A DNA stretch of 64,000 nucleotides from Bombyx mori (Eukaryota > Arthropoda > Insecta > Lepidoptera > Bombycidae), in NCBI RefSeq assembly GCF_030269925.1, contig NC_085109.1:2046001-2110000 (forward strand), written 5' to 3'. This document shows, piece by piece, positions 32,931-44,553 of this stretch (within the stretch, counting starts at the first letter, position 1; each line of letters opens with the position of its first letter). The translations under genes were made by a program, and so were the position numbers. Below the pieces are notes generated by a model. That model saw nothing but the letters and a program-made list of their open reading frames with translations, made no database searches and had not been told where the DNA came from.

Positions 32931-33384
32931 AAGTAAATATAGTTGGAGAGACGCACTCGGTATCAATACACCAGGAGTTTTGTCCGTTAAGAAACTGACG
33001 ACTTGATATAAATAATTATTACCTAACCCCGTTTTCATAACTTTATATATAAGACTTGGAACAACTCAAATTTGGAGTTCGTTAATAACCGCCATATTTA
33101 ATGGAAAATAATTCGTATTCAAAGGGCGATGCGACTTAAGCCATTCTTTTTTAACTCTATAAACGTTAGCTCTTTGAATCAACGTAAATTTATTCCGCTT
33201 TAGGGTTCAATGTTTCAGAATTATGAAACAAAAAAATTTATAAAGAAATGTAATTAAGCTATCTCAATCGATGTACATACTAGCGGTCTTGGTGGTCAAT
33301 TATAATGCCAGAGTATATTGTAAATTCTCACATGTAGTTCGTTTTTATTTTTTGTAGCATAAGAAACAATATTTATAAATATAC
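32931..33384. other. no gene seen
   Basis: AT-rich, nothing supported. Confidence 0.5.
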
Positions 33385-33640
33385 TAGCTGACCCGGCAGA
33401 CTTCGTAGTGCCAAACAAAAGGAATCCGTCCGACGGGGGACACATCAAAGGAAAAACAAAATTGTTATTTTTATTTAATTCCGAACATTTTCATATTTAT
33501 CTAACCTTTTGAACCTTCTCTGGACCTCCACAAATAATTCAAGACCAAAATTAGCCAAATCGGTCCAGCCGTTCTCGAGTTTTAGCGAGACTAACGAACA
33601 GCAATTCATTTTTATATATATAATATAGATAAACAAAATG
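33385..33640 (-). mobile_element. Helitron-like repeat
   Basis: CTAGCTGACCCGGCAGACTT at the left edge and GTTCTCGAGTTTTAGCGAGAC inside; the CTAG border is the only class evidence. Confidence 0.4.
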
Positions 33641-34046
33641 CTTAATCATATTTGAATAGTTAACTATTTAATGTCAGAGAAATGAATTTAATTATAGTAT
33701 ATAACAATTATGTAGGTAAAGCTACTTATAAAAAAAAATATATAAATTAATAAATATAGTTGAATGAAATCATTCGATACATAATTTTTTGTTTCACTAA
33801 GGCCATAATCATTTACTTGATGGATATTATTGAGAATCAGTTCTCAACTAATCCGCAGATATATGTCTGCAGTTGAAAGAAAAGGGGCAGACCTTTCACG
33901 GAGCAGGTTTTATGGATTGTTGGAATAAGATCGTTGCTTAGAAATTGTAACGCGAAGTCCTAGAGAAATAAAATCTAATATTCTCTATATAGGACTATAT
34001 AGTAGACTATATAGTCGTATATAGTAGACCATATAGTAGACCATAT

Positions 34047-34200
34047 AGTAGGACTGGTAAGAACGGAACATATGAAAAGAGCGGAACGAAGCGTAGCGAG
34101 ATGTGAGTGAGAGAAAACGGGAAGAAAGGGAGAAGAGAATGACAGTGAAAAGGAAGATGGCGAAGACGGTTAAAAAATGAGCAAGGCGTATTAAAGGGTT
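34047..34200 (+). repeat. repeat also present around 58022-58345
   Basis: TAAGAACGGAACATATGAA through AATGAGCAAGGCGTATTAA; the inverse copy near 58 kb is split by a MITE. Confidence 0.5.
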
Positions 34201-34247
34201 ACCTAATTAATTTTTAAATTATAATTATAACAGAAGATTTTGGAACA

Positions 34248-35374
34248 GTGCAAGTTTTATTTTATGCGTTGCGATCCTACGAAAGATCGATCCGTAGTGT
34301 TCGTACGAAAAAGGTGATCAAAGCAGTAAGGGTAAGAATTCAAAGAAATCCTGTCCGAAAGCAAAAGATTTTATCTCGGAAGATGAAGATAGCACCTAGA
34401 ACCATGTCGCGTATTTTAAAACATGACTTAGGACTTGCAGCCTATAAGAGACGTACTGGTCATTTCTAACTGACAATTTAAAAGAGAATAGGGTGGTAAA
34501 ATCGAAACAACTACTAAAGCGGTACGCAAAGGGAGGTCATAGAAAATTTTTGTTTACGGATGAGAATTTTTTTACAATTGAGCAACATTTTAACAAACAA
34601 AATGACCGTATTTATGCTCAAAGCTCTAAGGAAGCTTCCCAATTAGTCGACAGAGTGCAACGTGGGCACTATCCGACTTCAGTGATGGTTTTTTTTTTAC
34701 GATTGAAGGATGACTGGTGGCGCGGAGGCCTTTCCAGTTTCACCAGGATAGGTGGGCGAGCAAAGGCTCAGCCAGGAGGGGTGGGATTTGCTAACAGCCA
34801 CCCGAGCGCCTCTGAAGGAGACCTAACAACTCAAGAGCAGCTGCTTCGCGAATGAATCTACTACCGGATCGGAATCGCGACCCGCTGAGAAGATCCGGCG
34901 AGAAACTCAGCGAGTTGATTCATGGGTTAGGTTGCACGGCGAACTCTTTGTCGAGTTCGACGAATACGGTTACCGGGGTCCCTAAGCCTGCTCCTAGTAT
35001 TAGAGCTGAAGACGTCTTCAGTGATGGTTTGGTGGGGTATTAGCTATGAAGGAGTGACTAAGCCATACTTTTGTGAAAAAGGTGTCAAAACATCGGCACA
35101 AGTGTATCAAGATACCATTCTTGAGAAGGTAGACTTCATCAGAGCTGAAGACTGGTCATCGTCTAGTCCCAATCTTAATGCGCTGGATTATGATTTATGG
35201 TCAGTTTTAGAGAGTACGGCTTGCTCTAAATGCCATGGTAATTTGGAGTCCCTAAAACAATCAATACGATTGGCAGTGAAAATTTTTCCCATGGAAAGAT
35301 TGCGTACTTCTATTGATAACTGGCCTCAACGTTTAAAGAACTGTATTGCAACCAATGGAGACCACTTCGAATAA
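34248..35374 (+). pseudogene. mariner/Tc1-type transposase, broken three ways
   Basis: Frames at 34248-34469, 34493-34690 and 35030-35374 give successive parts of one mariner-like transposase: helix-turn-helix end (KIAPRTMSRILKHDLGL), first catalytic Asp (LFTDENFF), SVMVWWGISYEG, and the C-terminal block (LNALDYDLWSVLES). Defects are a one-base frameshift near 34467, a 325-bp LINE insertion at 34691-35015, and a deletion that joins ILEKV directly to DFIRAEDW, removing the segment with the second catalytic Asp. Inverted ends were not located. Confidence 0.88.
34691..35015 (-). mobile_element. 5'-truncated Jockey-like LINE inside the mariner gene
   Basis: T run then the 3' UTR of the 22944-28081 family. 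Perfect 14-bp duplications CTTCAGTGATGGTT lie at 34677-34690 and 35016-35029; removing one copy and the insert restores the mariner frame. Confidence 0.92.
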
Positions 35375-35604
35375 GCTTTTTATACTTTAAATTGTTTTAT
35401 ATTTATGTATTAAACTAACAGACTGTAAAAGTAATAAATGTTATTTTTACAATAGAATATTTTTTTTCCTTTGTCTCAGTATTTATGGCAAGACTAGGTA
35501 TATATATTTCAATCGATAAATACACCGTGTGTAATTTGTTTCCTAATGATTCTCGTCCACCTAAAGGTTGTCTGGAAAAGAGAATTTCCCTTTTTTGTTT
35601 TTTT

Positions 35605-35967
35605 TTTTATTTTTTTTTTTATTGCTTAGATGGATGGACGAGCTCTCAGCCCACCTGATGTTAAGTGGTTACTGGAGCCTATAGACATCTACAACGTAAA
35701 TGCGCCACCCACCTCGAGATATAAGTTCTAAGGTCTCAGTATAGTTACAACGGCTACCCCACCCTTCGAACCGAAACGCATTACTGCTTCACGGCGGAAA
35801 TAAGCGGGGTGGTGGTACCTACCCGCGCGGACTCCCAAGAGGTCCTACCACCAGTGATTACGCAAATTATAATTTTGCGGGTTTGATTTTTATTACACGA
35901 TGTTATTCCTTCACCGTGGAAGTCAATCGTGAACATTTGTTGAGTACGTATTTCATTAGAAAAATTT
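35605..35967 (-). mobile_element. tRNA-headed SINE lacking the head
   Basis: Tail, body and middle to TTTCATTAGAAAAATT, where the head is cut off. A CT-rich microsatellite follows (36013-36050). Confidence 0.85.
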
Positions 35968-36339
35968 ATGTATTTAATGTTTCGCATTTTTTATTTATAT
36001 TGTGTACAATAAAGCATACTCTCTCTCTCTTTTCGCATTCTCTCTCTTTTGTGATTCATTTGACAGCGCAATATGGCGGCGTAACCTAAAAATGTATTCC
36101 ATCAAGATTTATCATCGCACCATTCAGAACGGTTAGGTACGTTTCGTAGGAAACTATTTGGCTCGTTCAAACGACGCCATTTCCCGGACATAACAATTCA
36201 ACTTCACGTAATGGCGCCTGTATTTGTTTAGTGCGAATCGTTAAATGATATTGCTGCAGCGATGATTTTCTTGGTTCGGTTGAAATTACATTTCTCACGA
36301 GACGTTTATATATTTATCTTTTTGTGTTGTTTTACGAAT

Positions 36340-36785
36340 TTTTTATTATTTTTTTATTGCTTAGATGGTTGGACGAGCTCACAGCCCACCTGGTGTTAAG
36401 TGGTTACTGGAGCCCATAGACATCTACAACGTAGACGCGCCACCCACCTTGAGATACAAGTTCCAAAGTCTCAGTATAGTTACAACGGCTGCCCCACCCT
36501 TCAAACCGAAACGCATTACTGCTTCACGGCAGTAATAGGCAGGGCGGTGGTACCTATCCGCGCGGACTCACAAGTGGTCCTACCACCAGTAATTACGCAA
36601 ATTATAATTTTGCGGGTTTGATTTTTATTACACGATGTTATTCCTTCACCGTGGAAGTCAATCGTGAACATTTGTTGAGTACGTATTTCATTAGAAAAAT
36701 TGGTACCCGCCTGCGGGATTCGAACACCGGTGCATCATTTCAACACGAATGCACCGGACGTCTTATCCTTTAGGCCACGACGACT
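36340..36785 (-). mobile_element. full-length tRNA-headed SINE
   Basis: Best-preserved copy in the window: head at 36785-36705 with GGTGTTCGAATCCC, middle, body, TTATTGC tail. Confidence 0.92.
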
Positions 36786-36933
36786 TGCAATTTCAACAGC
36801 TAATGAATTAATAAACACGTGAATCGAAAGCGAACGATGTAATGAAATATTACAAGTTTATTTAAACGAATTTATTATTTAAATTGAGCTAAAATACTTT
36901 TAATAACATAAGCGTTACATTTCGAAATTTAAT

Positions 36934-37188
36934 TTGGCGATGAATTTCGAACCGCTGTATTCATCAGAGTTTTCACGCTTGGCCAACGTTTTTAATAATA
37001 CAAAGGCAAATACTCTCGCGAAATACTGTCACGTAGTAAAACGAGACCCTAATATTGTCAGGCGTGTGACTCTATTCGCACAGCAACCTGTCTACAGAGC
37101 ACTCAGTATTATCGTTTCAATTGCTGTTATAAATTGTATACGCGTTCTACCTGTAATAATTATTAGACTAGATGATGATTTTTTTTGA
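36934..37188 (+). other. orphan open frame, 84 codons
   Basis: ATG-started frame (MAMNFEPLYSSEFSRLANVF...) not overlapping a known repeat, ending in a hydrophobic stretch. No family is recognised and no splice partner was found. It may be chance or the remains of an exon. Confidence 0.2.
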
Positions 37189-37199
37189 TAACTCCATCT

Positions 37200-37812
37200 T
37201 GTTGTGTCCTTAAAGGGGCTAGTGGCCCTCAATTAAGAAAAATAGTATTATTATTCGCCAATAGATGTCGGGAAGAGTCATAAAGTTGATTATCGATAAA
37301 GTTGATTATTAAAAACACGAATAAAACAACATTTTCTGAAAATAAATCGTAGCTATATCGATTTAGGTATCTCCCCCGAAATCCCCTGTATACTAAATTT
37401 TATGAAAATCGTAGGAGCCGTTTCCGAGATTCAGACTATATATATACACAAGAATTGCTCATTTAAAGGTATAAGATAAGATAATATCATGTAAGCTATT
37501 ATAAAATCATAGGCCCCAGTATTCTGTGTTTATTTCACATGTTGACATCAAAAAATATCCTAATATATCCACGTCACAGGTGTTGTTTAGCAAGTATTAA
37601 AAAACATGTATGCCCCCTCAAAAAATCGATGGAATGCAAATCGTATTCACCATAGAACTATGGTAACAAAGCGTGTTAGAGTGAGAAATAATTACAAAAT
37701 CAGTCGCCGAACTTGAAAAATAACAAGAATAGACCGTCTCTCAATTCGACCGTTGTGGTAGAAACTATAAACTAATAAAGATAAGCTCGGTAGTGCGACG
37801 CGAATACTGCCT
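37200..37812. other. no gene; repeat-like 5' portion
   Basis: 37200-37480 has transposon-like wording (GGGGCTAGTGGCCC, TCGTAGGAGCCGTTTCCGAG) but no defined ends. Confidence 0.35.
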
Positions 37813-38150
37813 TTTCCCTACCTATTCGCTGGTAACCTAAGAGGCTATACTAGCTACTCTCGGACTGGTAGGTGAGCTCACGGGCTCAACCTAAGAGAAT
37901 TTGCTAACACTAGCCCTAGGAAGAGCCGTGCTTCGCAGAGTCTACTGCCGGATCGGAATCTCGAACCATTGAGAAGATCCTGCGATAAGCTCACTGGGCT
38001 GGGTCTGTGAGTTAGTTCGCTCGTGGAACTCTTTGTCGTAATTGACGAGTTCGACGAGGATGGTGACCGGTGCTTGAGAGACATAAAGCACCGTGAGTGA
38101 ATCCGGAGATACGACAAGACATGTTTCGGGCGACGGTGGCCTTGCGTTGC
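37813..38150 (-). mobile_element. Jockey-like LINE tail, second family, copy A of an adjacent pair
   Basis: GTGAGCTCACGGGCTCAACC through ACAAGACATGTTTCGGGCGAC; abuts the next copy. Confidence 0.8.
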
Positions 38151-38151
38151 T

Positions 38152-38405
38152 TTTTTTTCCTACCTATGCTGATAGCCTTGAGAGGCTATTTCAGCTTCTC
38201 CTTGACGTGTAGGTGAGCTCAAGGGGCTCAAACCAGGACTGTTACCCTAATAAAGGCAGTGCTTCGGAGAATCTACCACTGGATCGGAAACGCGAACCAC
38301 TGAGAAGATCCGGCGAGAAACTCAGTGGGCTGTGTCTATGGGTTAATTTACTCGTTGAGCCCTTCGTCGCAATCGACGGGTTCGACGAGGACGGTGACTG
38401 TGGCG
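38152..38405 (-). mobile_element. Jockey-like LINE tail, second family, copy B
   Basis: T run, CTTGAGAGGCTATTTCAGC, CACTGGATCGGAAACGCG; same orientation as its neighbour but differing in sequence, so separate insertions rather than one duplication. Confidence 0.8.
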
Positions 38406-38511
38406 TTGCCACATCGCGGTCGGATAAGTATCTTGAATGCGAGGTTTCTTGAAGTTTTTCTCAGCGTAATTAACAGAGGTTTCTAATGTAGTCGTTAATA
38501 GGTTCAATAAT

Positions 38512-39050
38512 TTGCATTCACAAGTATTCACGTTGCCACTCCCCAATCTGCAAAATGACAAATCACAAAATACAAATCAGAAACGGGCTGTTCGGATGGT
38601 CGATAGTCCTGCTCTCGCGGATCGCTTGGAACCTCTTGGTCTACGGAGGGACTTCGGTTCTCTCTGTGTTTTATACCGCATGGTCCATGGGGAATGCTCT
38701 GAGGAATTATTCGAGATGATTCCCTCATCTCCTTTTTATCATCGCACCTCCCGCCATCGGAGCAGAGTTCATCCATATTATCTGGAATCGCTGCGTTCAT
38801 CGACAGTGCGTTTCCAAAGATCTTTTTTGCCACGTACCATCCGGCTTTGGAATGAACTCCCCTCCACGGTGTTTTCCGAGCGCTATGACATGTCCTTCTT
38901 CAAACGAGGCTTGCGGAGAGTACTTTATGGTAGGCAGCGGCTTGGCTCTGCCCCTGGCATTGCTGACGTCCATGAGCGACGGTGACCACTTACCATCAGA
39001 TGGGCCGTATGCTCGTCTGCCTACAAAGGCAATAAAAAATAATAAAAAAA
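38512..39050 (+). pseudogene. LINE reverse transcriptase C-terminus with SINE-like coding tail
   Basis: An open frame from about 38575 reads KRAVRMVDSPALADRLEPLG, ECSEELFEMIPSSPFYHRT, TVRFQRSFLPRTIRLWNELP and ends GRQRLGSAPGIADVHERR at 38985, then CACTTACCATCAGATGGGCC and an A-rich tail. The last 115 bp are the unit found alone at 30591, 39890, 54440 and 61484. Confidence 0.85.
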
Positions 39051-39589
39051 ATAGACAAGTGGACCTTCTGAATGTTTATTGTGGCCGAAAGGTCGGCGTC
39101 CGCCAAAACTCCACGTTCTATATTTTTAATAAAAAGTTTTCTGAATTACGAGGACCACCTATTCGGATGTCGGGAAAGCTTCTCGTTACGTTCTCGTCCC
39201 CTACTTAATGATGATGTCCTCAAATATTATGTAGAGACGGGTCTTAATTTCAAGACAGCTTTTTTGCTGTAGGCACCGTGTAAGCTTTTGGGTGTTACGG
39301 TTTACGGCGTTGATGTTTGGTTTGTGCTAAGCTTGGTGAATAAAACTGATTAAATACTGAAAAATCGAATAGGTGGTGATATATGATAAGACAGCTGTTC
39401 TCAACCTTCAAACCGGACCTTAAGAATGCTCTGCCGTAGAAATAGTCAGAATGGTGATAACCACCAATGCGGTGTCTTCGTTTTCTGTAAAACCTTTGAT
39501 TAAGTAATTGTTTGTACTATTAACTCACTTTTCTCAGTAACTTTAAAAAAAAATGTATTTCTAATTTATATCGATTCGGAAATTGCTTT

Positions 39590-39822
39590 TTTTTATCGCT
39601 TTGATGGGTGGACGAGCTCACAGCTCATCTGGTGTTAAGTGGTTACTGGAGCCCATAGACATTTACGACGTAAATGCGCCACCCACCTTGAGATATAAGT
39701 TCTAAGGTCTCAAATATAGTTACAACGGCTGCCCCGCCCTTCAAACCGAAACGCATTACTGCTTCACGGCAGAAGTAGGCAGGGTGGTGGTATCTACCCG
39801 TGCGGACTCACAAGAGGTCTTT
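39590..39822 (-). mobile_element. tRNA-headed SINE, 3' part
   Basis: Tail and body to CACAAGAGGTC; no head. Confidence 0.85.
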
Positions 39823-39889
39823 ACTAATTATATTATTGATTTTAATAATAAATAATAACGTTGTTTCCTTTAATTTTTTTATTTTATTT

Positions 39890-40008
39890 TATTTTTCTTA
39901 TTGCTTTTGCAGGCAGACGAGCAGACGGCCCACCTGATGGTAAGTGGTCACCGTCGCTCATGGACGTCAGCAATGCCAGGGGCAGAGCCAAGCCGCTGCC
40001 TACCATAA
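39890..40008 (-). mobile_element. short retroposon tail
   Basis: TTATTGCTTTTGCAGGCAGACG to AAGCCGCTGCCTACC; same start point as the other solitary copies. Confidence 0.85.
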
Positions 40009-40149
40009 AGTACTCTCCACAAAAACGATTCCACGAAATATTTATTGTAACAGTGCGCGTTAGTGTATCAATTGATTTTATTGTGGCATATCAAAAAACC
40101 ATTATAATTTTTCTCTATTGGCTTTAAAACAATGACGATGCCGACTGTA

Positions 40150-40252
40150 AATACTTACCGATGGACGGGATTAGAACACAGGCACAGTCACATCGCTTGA
40201 TACGAATATACCGGGCGTCTTATCTTTTAGGCCACAGAGACTTCAAAATGTC
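40150..40252 (-). mobile_element. tRNA-headed SINE, head only
   Basis: GGGATTAGAACACAGG box and CGTCTTATCTTTTAGGCCAC, a degenerate tRNA-like head. Confidence 0.6.
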
Positions 40253-41175
40253 ACTTGTTATTCTAACTTTATGATTTATTATTGCTAGACTATGTACATT
40301 ATAAATAAGTACTTATTTATGTGTATTTTAGTTTAGTACATCATTAGTCACGGATTAAAGGTAAATAAAAGACAAATTTTAAAAACATTGAACGCTATAT
40401 TCATTAATCTAGACACAACATTGAAAATGGCTTAGCTCGATGTTAAATTAAAAACATGTACAATCTTTGTTTTTTTTTAATTACAATAAAATATAGAAAT
40501 CGCCGCGAAAAAATATATTCGTAAAAGCAATTGTTTTTTTTTGTCAAACATTCTTCTTGTATTTTGCATTTCTCAACATCAGCGGCATAAGATGATATAT
40601 TTATGATATCAACTTTTTACGACCATTTTAATAAGATAAGATTTATCTATATGTATATCAAAAGAAATCAATTAAGAATCATTTTCTCGTTTGTTTGAGA
40701 ATTAATTTTCTTTTATTGTTTAGTAGCTACTGACCAACTTAATGGTGTCAATTACATATTTTTAAAATATCAATAACAAAACAAAAGAGAAAACGTGATG
40801 CACAAAACAATCTAAATTTAGGGGAGTCAAATACACTGACTTAATAATAATTAGTGAATTTAAATAATCGCTATAAATTTTCACTGAATAAAACAAAAAA
40901 TATTTGTGCGTCTGGTCTTAAGCTTGTAATCTTGAGAACGTTTACATTTAAAAAAAAAATTGACATGATATGTCATTTCAATTTTTTTTTTATATCTTCA
41001 TAAAAAATATTGATAAACAAATCAAATAACATACTTACTACGTTTAAAATACAATTGTAAGTTTCTTCAATATAATTAAAGCTAACATTGAATTTAAAGC
41101 TTGACATCGACTTCATGTACAAAAGAAAAAGAACTATAATACATAATGCTCCTAAATTAAAAAAAGAAAATAATT
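40253..41175. other. no gene seen
   Basis: Very AT-rich; the 78-codon frame on minus at 40973 is low-complexity and hydrophobic and is not supported. Confidence 0.5.
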
Positions 41176-41432
41176 CGACGCTTGAAAGGCAAACGTGACT
41201 AAGCGACAATGCGTGAACTTTACAGTAAAGTAATTTAAAGTTGAAATACCTTAAAACAAAATTTATTTTAACGAATCTAGCTGTAGTAGAATCTAGCTAG
41301 TAGTTGTAGGATTGAAATGATTTTAATAGACCTAGAAATATTTTTTTTTTTGCGCATCGAATATGGTTATTGCCTATCATTTATGTATAAAGCAGTTATT
41401 GTCGCTTAGTCACGTTTGCCTTTCAAGCGTCA
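41176..41432. mobile_element. MITE with CGACGCTTGAAAGGCAAACG ends, copy 2
   Basis: Inverted ends extend through TGACTAAGCGACAAT (about 35 bp). The interior matches 18706-18948 in inverse. Confidence 0.85.
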
Positions 41433-41807
41433 ATGTGTAATGTCAAATTATGAAATTTTTTTTTAGTAAAGTGACATTTCTAATTTTTACGATATTGTTC
41501 TGATACATTACAATGTAGGTTATGTTTTATCGAATTCAATTATAATACCACAACACATTGTTATATTGTTGATAATTAACAAATAACATGTTACCGTAAA
41601 TTGAATTTCGATACAACAATGCATAAAGTGTACAACAAATTATTATAATTTAAAAAATAAAACCCATTTTATTCTTAAGCGAAGAATGAAATAAAACTTC
41701 TAGAAATTGTCTCAAAGTTGATTTGGACGACTGTTTTCTCAAATCTATATAGAGGCGAGTCATGTTATTAATGACACTCTAACGTAACATATCGATATAT
41801 ATATATA

Positions 41808-42032
41808 TATTTTTTATTGCTTAGATGAGTGGACGAGCTCACAGCCTGGTGTTAAGTGGTTACTGGAGCCCATAGACATCTACAACGTAAATGCGAAACC
41901 CACCTTGAGATATAAGTTCTAAGGTCTCAATTATAGTTACAACGGCTGCCCCACCCTTCAAACCGAAACGCATTACTGCTTCACGGCAGAAATAGGCAGG
42001 GTGCGGACTCACAAGAGGTCCTACCACCAGTA
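41808..42032 (-). mobile_element. tRNA-headed SINE, 3' part
   Basis: Tail and body with a small deletion in GGCAGGGTGCGGACTC. A (TA)n tract precedes it. Confidence 0.85.
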
Positions 42033-42213
42033 GGCAATATCGGGTATTATAAAAGCCTTTATTCTTTCATATGTAAGCTAAAATTTGAAAAACGCTCATT
42101 GATTCTAGTTTTAGATTGCTTTAAGCTATGGGCTCGGTCATGGTAATTTCGTATTTATTGTTGTAATGTGTAAGCGCGTGTGTTTGTTTTTTTAATTATA
42201 TATAGCAATCAAT

Positions 42214-42325
42214 CAGCGGCAGCGGTAGTGATAGGCAGCGTCTTAGCTGGCATTGTTGATGTCCATGGGCGACGGTAACCACTAACCATCAGGTGGACCG
42301 TATGCTCGTGCAAGGGCAATAAAAT
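42214..42325 (+). mobile_element. short retroposon tail, degraded
   Basis: AGGCAGCGTCTTAGCTGGCA through CATCAGGTGGACCGTATGCTC and GCAATAAAATAA. Confidence 0.7.
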
Positions 42326-42824
42326 AACAATCAAGCCTAAGAGCGTAGTAATTTTTTAGTTTAATCTTCTATATTTATGTCTAATATATAAAAGTTGATG
42401 TGTTTATGTTCCTTATAGAGCACGAAACGGCTTGACAGATTTCGGTGAGATTACCAGAAACTGTTCAGATTAATCCTAGCGGATCATTATGTTGCGTCTT
42501 GTAGCAATCACTTCAAAGTCAAATAAAAATCAGCTAGCAAAACGAATCGGGTCTGACTGGTAAATTATAGTCATTGATACGTTAGAGTGTCAAATGTTGT
42601 ATCATTTACCCTATACCATTATAATGCAATACAGTGCAAGCAACATTCAGATAATAATACATTTAATCGTACAAAATCTAACAATCTAAAATACAGTTTT
42701 GGACGCGAACTATCTATTGTGGACCTCAAACGTTATTATTGTCCATCAATTGTGCATTCATTTTACAATTAAAATTTTATATTTAATATACATAATATTA
42801 TTATTTAAATAACGAATATTTTAA

Positions 42825-43389
42825 CACGTTGACTGCCGTGTAGGTCACCGGTGCCCTACGCGGCGCGCTGAAGTAGCTTTTTTATTTATTTATTTTTTGC
42901 TTAGATGGGTGGACGAGCTCACAGCCCACTCGGTGTTAAGTGGTTACTGGAGCCCATAGACATCCACAACGTAAATGCGCCACCCACCTTGAGATATAAG
43001 TTGTAAGATCTCAGTATAGTTACAACGGCTGCCCTACCCTTCAGACCGAAACGCATTACTGCTTCGCGGCAGAAATAGGCAGGGCGGTGGTACCTACCCG
43101 CGCGGACTCATAAGAGGTCCTACCGCCAGTAATGTAACCAGTAACCACTATGTCGATTTCTCTCTTTGTTCTTCTTACTAAGGCGCCGGAATATCTAGTA
43201 GACTCTGGGTAAGACGAGTCCGAAGATACTGACAATGAATCTATTTCTAAGAGACCTAAAAGACTAAAACATACATTATCAAACAAAAGAAGGCAAAGTT
43301 AGGCAATCCAGGCGCTAAGTAACAGATATCGACATAATTACTTCAGTGCGCCGCGTAGGGGACCGGTGACCTACAAGCCAGTGAATGTG
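42825..43389. mobile_element. piggyBac-like non-autonomous element with TTAA target duplication
   Basis: TTAA at 42821-42824 and 43390-43393. Inverted ends CACGTTGACTGCCGTGTAGG versus CACATTCACTGGCTTGTAGG, continuing through GTCACCGGT and CCTACGCGGCGC (about 50 bp). Between them on plus is DESEDTDNESISKRPKRLKH, an acidic-then-basic stretch like a piggyBac transposase N-terminus, preceded by a stop. A SINE is nested at 42885-43135. Confidence 0.85.
42885..43135 (-). mobile_element. tRNA-headed SINE inside the piggyBac-like element
   Basis: Tail and body complete to CCGCCAGTAATG; younger than its host element. Confidence 0.88.
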
Positions 43390-43496
43390 TTAACGAAAAA
43401 AATTTTTCTTACTGGCTCTATGAGATGGATATGCAGACCAAATTTGAACGATCACAATTTAAAAAAAAAAACCGAAAACTTGCCCGTTCTTATCGA

Positions 43497-43752
43497 ATGA
43501 TGAAAGGCTGGTTATATAAGGTGGTGGCTTAAGCGTCATTTTTGCAACATTACAGGAGAATCATTTAAAGTTTAAAATTTATCAAAAAATATAATAACAA
43601 TAAAAAAAAAACATTACGGGTATTTGAATGGGGTTTTAATTGAAGTTCAATTAAAAACATCGAACTCTTGATGCTAATACCAAATAAAACGGCATATTAA
43701 CATAAAAGTAGCATATTAACAGAAATGTCGCTTAAACCATATAGCCTTTCAC
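43497..43752. mobile_element. MITE related to 2108-2336
   Basis: Ends ggcttaagcgtcattt and aatgtcgcttaaaccatatagcc; shared interior motif ATGCTAATACCAAATAAAAC. Confidence 0.5.
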
Positions 43753-44221
43753 CTGTCGTTATAATATTTTGAAATTAATTGTAATAGTAAAACTTCCAAT
43801 GACTATTTGTGACATAAATACTTTGTAATTCTTAATATAATAATTATGTTCAGTTTTTCATATTTATTTACACGTCCGACTGCTTAAAAACGACGTCAAT
43901 TGCATTTAAATTGAAAATACATACACGTCAAATAGTTTCAGAGGCGGCAATCTGTTTCAAGCGAAAACACGTTTTTTTTTTTGGCATTTTGAATTAAAAA
44001 TCAGCAAAATACATTACAGAGTTTTTTAAATTCAATCTCCAACCACTTCAAATTCTTGCTTCGCTATATAACTTTGCAGATACATATAATAACATTGGTT
44101 TGACCACAGAGCTCTTACGAATAAACTTGAGTCATTCAGTGAACCATCCATACCTTTGAGGTTAAACACACCGTGTTGTATAATCTACGATACATTGCTG
44201 CACACAAATGGCGGGGACTTT

Positions 44222-44553
44222 TTGGCGGGAACGCGAGGAGTGAAGTTGTGTGATTTGTTTTATTTTGGTCTATTTAGTGTTTCTTCAGGTTTAAATGTGT
44301 AATAGCGGTGGTTTATGAACAAATGTGGGAAAATGAAACAAAGCCGCTGGACGTAACTTCTCGTGATCCTCCAAAAAGTCCACTGAAAGTCTCAGTAAAT
44401 GACCACTATTTTACTGAGATTATATTTCATACCACATCATCTCATCTCATTTCATTTCACTTCATATTATCATTTTGCATAAAAATATGAATATAAATAA
44501 AAATAAGACTTGACCTAAAGGTCTTAGTTACCAGTTCATAAAATCCCTTTAAA
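44222..44553 (+). repeat. GGCGGGAACGCGA-family repeat, well preserved
   Basis: GGACTTTTTGGCGGGAACGC to AGGTCTTAGTTACCAG. It shows both ends of the family, which are not inverted repeats of each other. Confidence 0.65.

Noticed and set aside
36705..36785. tRNA-like sequences at heads of the abundant SINE (also 13126, 19530, 28770, 53513, 56803)
   Set aside because: They are always attached to the SINE middle and body and are diverged from a functional clover leaf.
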